A program made the position numbers and the translations under genes. Shown here piece after piece: positions 60,762-64,000 of a stretch of DNA of 64,000 nt. Each line of letters begins with the position of its first letter. The stretch's first letter is position 1. The stretch covers positions 1-64,000 of the forward strand of contig CBFDBO010000006.1 in the NCBI GenBank assembly GCA_965603075.1, written 5' to 3'. Below the pieces are notes generated by a model. The model did no database searches. It was given only the letters and a program-made list of their open reading frames with translations, and was not told the DNA's origin. This stretch comes from JABJOR01 sp965603075 (GTDB lineage Bacteria > Pseudomonadota > Alphaproteobacteria > Rhodospirillales > Casp-alpha2).

Positions 60762-62279
60762 TTATTGGGCTAGTGCGGCGAGCGTGTTAGCTGCAGCTTG
60801 TGCTGTTTGCACGTTTTCAATTAAATTGGCGACGGAGACATGCATAAAGTCCATAAATGAAGGCGGGTAAATACCCATCCACAATGTCAGAACAACCAGT
60901 GGTGCAAAAACCACCATCTCGCGTGTGTTCATATCGGCGATTTGCATCAGGTTTTCTTTTGTCATTTTACCAAAGATAACCCGGCGATAAAGGTAGAGCA
61001 TATAAGCAGCGCCCAGAATAACGCCTAAAGCACAGAATGTGGCAACCCAGGTGTTGACGGCAAACAAGCCAGCCAAGACTAAGAATTCACCCACAAATCC
61101 CCCCGTGCCAGGAAGGCCAACAGAGGCCAACATAAAGAGCATGAAGATAAGAGCATACCTCGGCATACGCTCCACCAGGCCGCCATAAGCAGCGATTTCA
61201 CGGGAGTGGATACGGTCATAAACCACACCGACGATAAGGAACAAAGCCGCTGATACCACACCGTGGCTGAGCATGACATAGATTGCGCCTTCTAGACCTT
61301 GGGTGGTGACGGTGAATATACCCGCGGTTACAAAACCCATATGAGCAATAGAAGAATAGGCAATTAGCTTTTTCATATCTTCCTGAGCCAAGGCAACAAG
61401 GGATGTATAGATAACAGCGATAATAGAGAGCGCGTATATAAGCGGTGCAAAGTCCATAGAAGCAATTGGCAACATAGGAAGCGAGAACCGCAAGAAGCCG
61501 TAACCACCGAATTTCAACAATACACCAGCAAGAATAACCGAACCAGCCGTAGGGGCTTCTACGTGCGCGTCAGGTAGCCATGTGTGAACAGGCCACATGG
61601 GAACTTTAACGGCAAAGGAAGCAAAAAATGCTAACCATAACCATGGTTGAATTTCAGGCGCGAAAGAATGGTTCAGCAAAACGGTGATATCGGATGATCC
61701 AGCGTCGATATACATCACAAATACCGCGAGCAACATCAATACAGAGCCAAGCAATGTATAAAGGAATAATTTGAATGCGGCGTAGACCCGGCGTACGCCA
61801 CCCCATATACCAATGATCAAGAACATCGGGATCAGCACAGCTTCAAAGAAGATGTAGAAGACAAAAATATCCAGGGCGCAGAACATGCCGATCATCATGG
61901 TTTCCAAAATCAGGAAGGAAATCATGTATTCTTTGACGCGGTCTTTGATGGATGACCAACTGGCCAAAATACAAAGCGGGGTCAGTAATGTCGTCAACAA
62001 TACAAACAACACGGAAATACCATCAAGACCTAAGTGGAAGGAAATTCCGAAGTCTGGCATCCACTCATATTTCTCAACGAATTGAAAATCAGCTGTACTG
62101 GTATCAAATAAAGGCCACAAGAACAGCGATACAATAAGCGTTGTTAGGCTTGTCCAAAGAGCAACATAACGGGCATTTCGAGCAACGATTTTTTCATCAC
62201 CACGAATGGCAAAAGTAATCAACGCGCCAATGAGCGGGATGGCAATCAGGAGCGACAGGATAGGAAATTCACTCATCAT
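60762..62279 (-). CDS. nuoM: NADH-quinone oxidoreductase subunit M
   Basis: NuoM is an antiporter-like proton-pumping subunit of Complex I. The 505-residue product carries FHLGLDGISVLFVLLTTLLTPLCILASW, FYIFFEAVLIPMFLIIGIWGG, FAVKVPMWPVHTWLPDAHVEAPTAGSVILAGVLLKFGGYG and KLIAYSSIAHMGFVTAGIFT. The glutamate in FFEAVLIP and the lysine of FAVKVPMWP are the usual channel residues. It lies 23 nt upstream of nuoN and 3 nt downstream of nuoL. Confidence 0.97.
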   Translation of the reverse strand: MMSEFPILSLLIAIPLIGALITFAIRGDEKIVARNARYVALWTSLTTLIVSLFLWPLFDTSTADFQFVEKYEWMPDFGISFHLGLDGISVLFVLLTTLLTPLCILASWSSIKDRVKEYMISFLILETMMIGMFCALDIFVFYIFFEAVLIPMFLIIGIWGGVRRVYAAFKLFLYTLLGSVLMLLAVFVMYIDAGSSDITVLLNHSFAPEIQPWLWLAFFASFAVKVPMWPVHTWLPDAHVEAPTAGSVILAGVLLKFGGYGFLRFSLPMLPIASMDFAPLIYALSIIAVIYTSLVALAQEDMKKLIAYSSIAHMGFVTAGIFTVTTQGLEGAIYVMLSHGVVSAALFLIVGVVYDRIHSREIAAYGGLVERMPRYALIFMLFMLASVGLPGTGGFVGEFLVLAGLFAVNTWVATFCALGVILGAAYMLYLYRRVIFGKMTKENLMQIADMNTREMVVFAPLVVLTLWMGIYPPSFMDFMHVSVANLIENVQTAQAAANTLAALAQ

Positions 62280-62282
62280 AAA

Positions 62283-64000
62283 TCAACCCACATTTGAGAA
62301 CAGATACCAGGTAATCAGCACCACAACACCGATCAACATACTGAAGGCATAGTGGTAGAGATAACCTGTTTGAAGGGAGGCCGCGCGTTTGGCCATATGG
62401 CGAACGGCTGCTGAAATACCATCGGGGCCGATACCATCGATAATGGTACCATCACCGACTTTCCACAATTGCCGACCCAGATAAAAGCTCGGACGAACAA
62501 AAATTTTGTCGTACAGTTCATCGAAGTACCATTTGTTAAAGGAAATGGCATAAACAACGGGCATAGCTTCTGCCAATTTGGCAGGTAAATCTGTACGCTT
62601 GATGTAGAAAATATACGCCAGCAAAACACCCAGCACACCAACGACAAGCGGAGAAAGTTTAACCCACAATGGTACGTGATGCGCATTTTCCAAAGCCGGA
62701 TGGCTTTCCAGGATCAAGATAGCGTTGCCCCAGAATTGTTCGGCGTTTTCGCCAACGAAATTATTATACCCGGCCCAACCAGCAAGCACAGCACCCGTTG
62801 CCAGAAACATCAATGGTATAACCATGACTTTGGGGCTTTCGTGAACATGGGCCATAACTTTTTCGTCGGCGCGTGGTTTGCCGTGGAATGTCATAAAAAG
62901 TAGTCGCCAAGAATAGAAGGCGGTTAAAAATGCAGCCAATAAACCAAGATAGAATGCATAGTTACCAACGCCCGTATGGGCGCCATAAGCGGCCTCTAAT
63001 ACGATATCTTTGGAATAGAACCCGGCGAATGGCGGCACACCAGCCAGTGCTAAATTACCAATCCACATAAGCGCGTAAGTAACGGGGATTAGTTTCCAGA
63101 TACCGCCCATTTTACGCATGTCTTGCTCGTCTGACATTGCATGAATGACGGAACCTGCACCTAAGAACAACAAAGCCTTAAAGAAGCCGTGAGTCATTAA
63201 ATGGAAGACCCCAGCGGAATAGGCAGAAACACCGCAAGCAAAGAACATATAACCAAGCTGAGAACAGGTTGAATACGCAATAACCCGTTTGATGTCGTTT
63301 TGCGTACAAGCCACGGTAGCAGCAAAGATAGCCGTAGAGGCACCAACGATGGTCACCACCGCCAAAGCCACATCAGAATATTCAAAGATCGGTGAAAGCC
63401 GAGCAACCATAAAGACACCCGCCGTCACCATAGTCGCCGCGTGGATCAATGCTGAAACCGGGGTTGGACCTTCCATGGCATCGGGTAACCATGTGTGCAA
63501 GCCAAGCTGGGCTGATTTACCCATGGCACCGACAAACAACAGCAAACAAGCAATGGTCAGTGCGTGGAATTCATAACTGAAGACAACCAATGTGGCTTCG
63601 GCTTGAGAACTAGCGGCGGCAAAGATTTCATCTAAGTTTACAGTATCGAAAATCATATAAACCGCGAAGATACCCAGTACGAAACCAAAATCCCCTACTC
63701 TGTTGACCACGAAAGCCTTAATAGCCGCAGCATTAGCAGAAGGTTTGTGGTGCCAGAAACCGATCAATAAATAAGAAGCTAGTCCCACGCCTTCCCAGCC
63801 AAAGAACATTTGGACTAGATTATCGGCGGTGATCAGGGTCAACATGAAGAATGTAAATAAGCTCAGATAAGCCATGAACCGGGGAACATGGGCATCGTGA
63901 TGCATGTAGCCAATGGAATAAACATGAACCATCGCCGATACATACGTCACCACAATCATCATGACAGCGGTCAGGGTATCAACTTTTATTGCCCACGATA
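62283..64000 (-). CDS. nuoL: NADH-quinone oxidoreductase subunit L (partial, N-terminus outside window)
   Basis: NuoL is the distal antiporter-like subunit of Complex I and carries the long lateral helix. The frame stays open to the window edge: the residues before the first internal ATG read SWAIKVDTLTAVMMIVVTYVS, so the true start is beyond 64000. Seen motifs are FFGWEGVGLASYLLIGFW, SAQLGLHTWLPDAMEGPTPVSALIHAATMVTAGVF, CTQNDIKRVIAYSTCSQLGYMF and HLMTHGFFKALLFLGAGSVIH. About 572 codons are visible of a usual total above 600. Confidence 0.96.
   Translation of the reverse strand, partial: SWAIKVDTLTAVMMIVVTYVSAMVHVYSIGYMHHDAHVPRFMAYLSLFTFFMLTLITADNLVQMFFGWEGVGLASYLLIGFWHHKPSANAAAIKAFVVNRVGDFGFVLGIFAVYMIFDTVNLDEIFAAASSQAEATLVVFSYEFHALTIACLLLFVGAMGKSAQLGLHTWLPDAMEGPTPVSALIHAATMVTAGVFMVARLSPIFEYSDVALAVVTIVGASTAIFAATVACTQNDIKRVIAYSTCSQLGYMFFACGVSAYSAGVFHLMTHGFFKALLFLGAGSVIHAMSDEQDMRKMGGIWKLIPVTYALMWIGNLALAGVPPFAGFYSKDIVLEAAYGAHTGVGNYAFYLGLLAAFLTAFYSWRLLFMTFHGKPRADEKVMAHVHESPKVMVIPLMFLATGAVLAGWAGYNNFVGENAEQFWGNAILILESHPALENAHHVPLWVKLSPLVVGVLGVLLAYIFYIKRTDLPAKLAEAMPVVYAISFNKWYFDELYDKIFVRPSFYLGRQLWKVGDGTIIDGIGPDGISAAVRHMAKRAASLQTGYLYHYAFSMLIGVVVLITWYLFSNVG

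Noticed and set aside
1..64000. tRNA, tmRNA or rRNA genes, and insertion sequences
   Set aside because: The intergenic regions were scanned by eye and none had a cloverleaf, rRNA-like block, transposase or terminal inverted repeats; a tRNAscan or Infernal run would be needed to exclude small RNAs.

Overview
The window is a typical alphaproteobacterial core-genome segment of moderate GC content. The gene order points to this class: tpiA-secG-pyrG-kdsA-eno-ftsB-pdhA-pdhB-pdhC-lpd-lipA-ratA-cinA-pgpA, ppiD-trpE, trpGDC-moaC-moeA, lexA-comEC-gltX-gltA, and nuoLMN-birA-coaX-rnj-mce-DUF1467. A lipoyl domain fused to the E1-beta subunit of pyruvate dehydrogenase, a GAAC-type SOS box before lexA, CcoNOQP cytochrome oxidase and a Coq10-like RatA fit as well. 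The genus cannot be read from the sequence. No tRNA, rRNA, IS element, prophage or CRISPR array was found.

Layout. 1-8.4 kb: a DUF4170 gene (cut by the window edge), smpB and dapA on minus; a lytic transglycosylase and a hydrolase on plus; an overlapping bactofilin/M23 peptidase pair on minus; pgpA and cinA/pncC on plus; ratA on minus. 8.4-24 kb: a long minus-strand run from tpiA down to lipA that joins glycolysis (tpiA, eno), secretion (secG), CTP and Kdo synthesis (pyrG, kdsA), division (ftsB), the pyruvate dehydrogenase complex and lipoate synthesis. Two small ABM-fold genes and one cytosolic chemoreceptor-like/solute-binding fusion gene interrupt it. 24-37.5 kb: ppiD, trpE and an MFS exporter on plus, then a polysaccharide deacetylase-like gene and a copA-cueR copper operon on minus, then trpGDC-moaC-moeA. 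37.6-45.6 kb: a complete ccoNOQPGHIS operon for the cbb3 oxidase and its assembly. 45.6-51.5 kb: lexA, comEC, gltX, gltA. 51.5-64 kb: a kinase-aminotransferase fusion gene, an EamA transporter, tag, DUF1467, mce, rnj, coaX, birA, and the membrane subunits nuoN, nuoM and nuoL of Complex I; nuoL runs off the end.

How it fits together. Pyruvate dehydrogenase and lipoate synthase feed citrate synthase and the respiratory chain; Complex I and cbb3 oxidase form its two ends. CcoI supplies copper to cbb3, while CopA under CueR exports excess copper. Both copper-related blocks sit inside a gene order that is otherwise conserved in the class.

The less ordinary points are: a membrane-less MCP/solute-binding fusion inside the pdh-lip operon; a 36-bp tandem duplication of the lipA-ratA junction that makes two identical ten-codon mini-ORFs in one frame; several further short tandem duplications; a kinase/PLP-enzyme fusion; and an altered phosphate-binding motif in CoaX. 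I found no clearly new multi-gene system.
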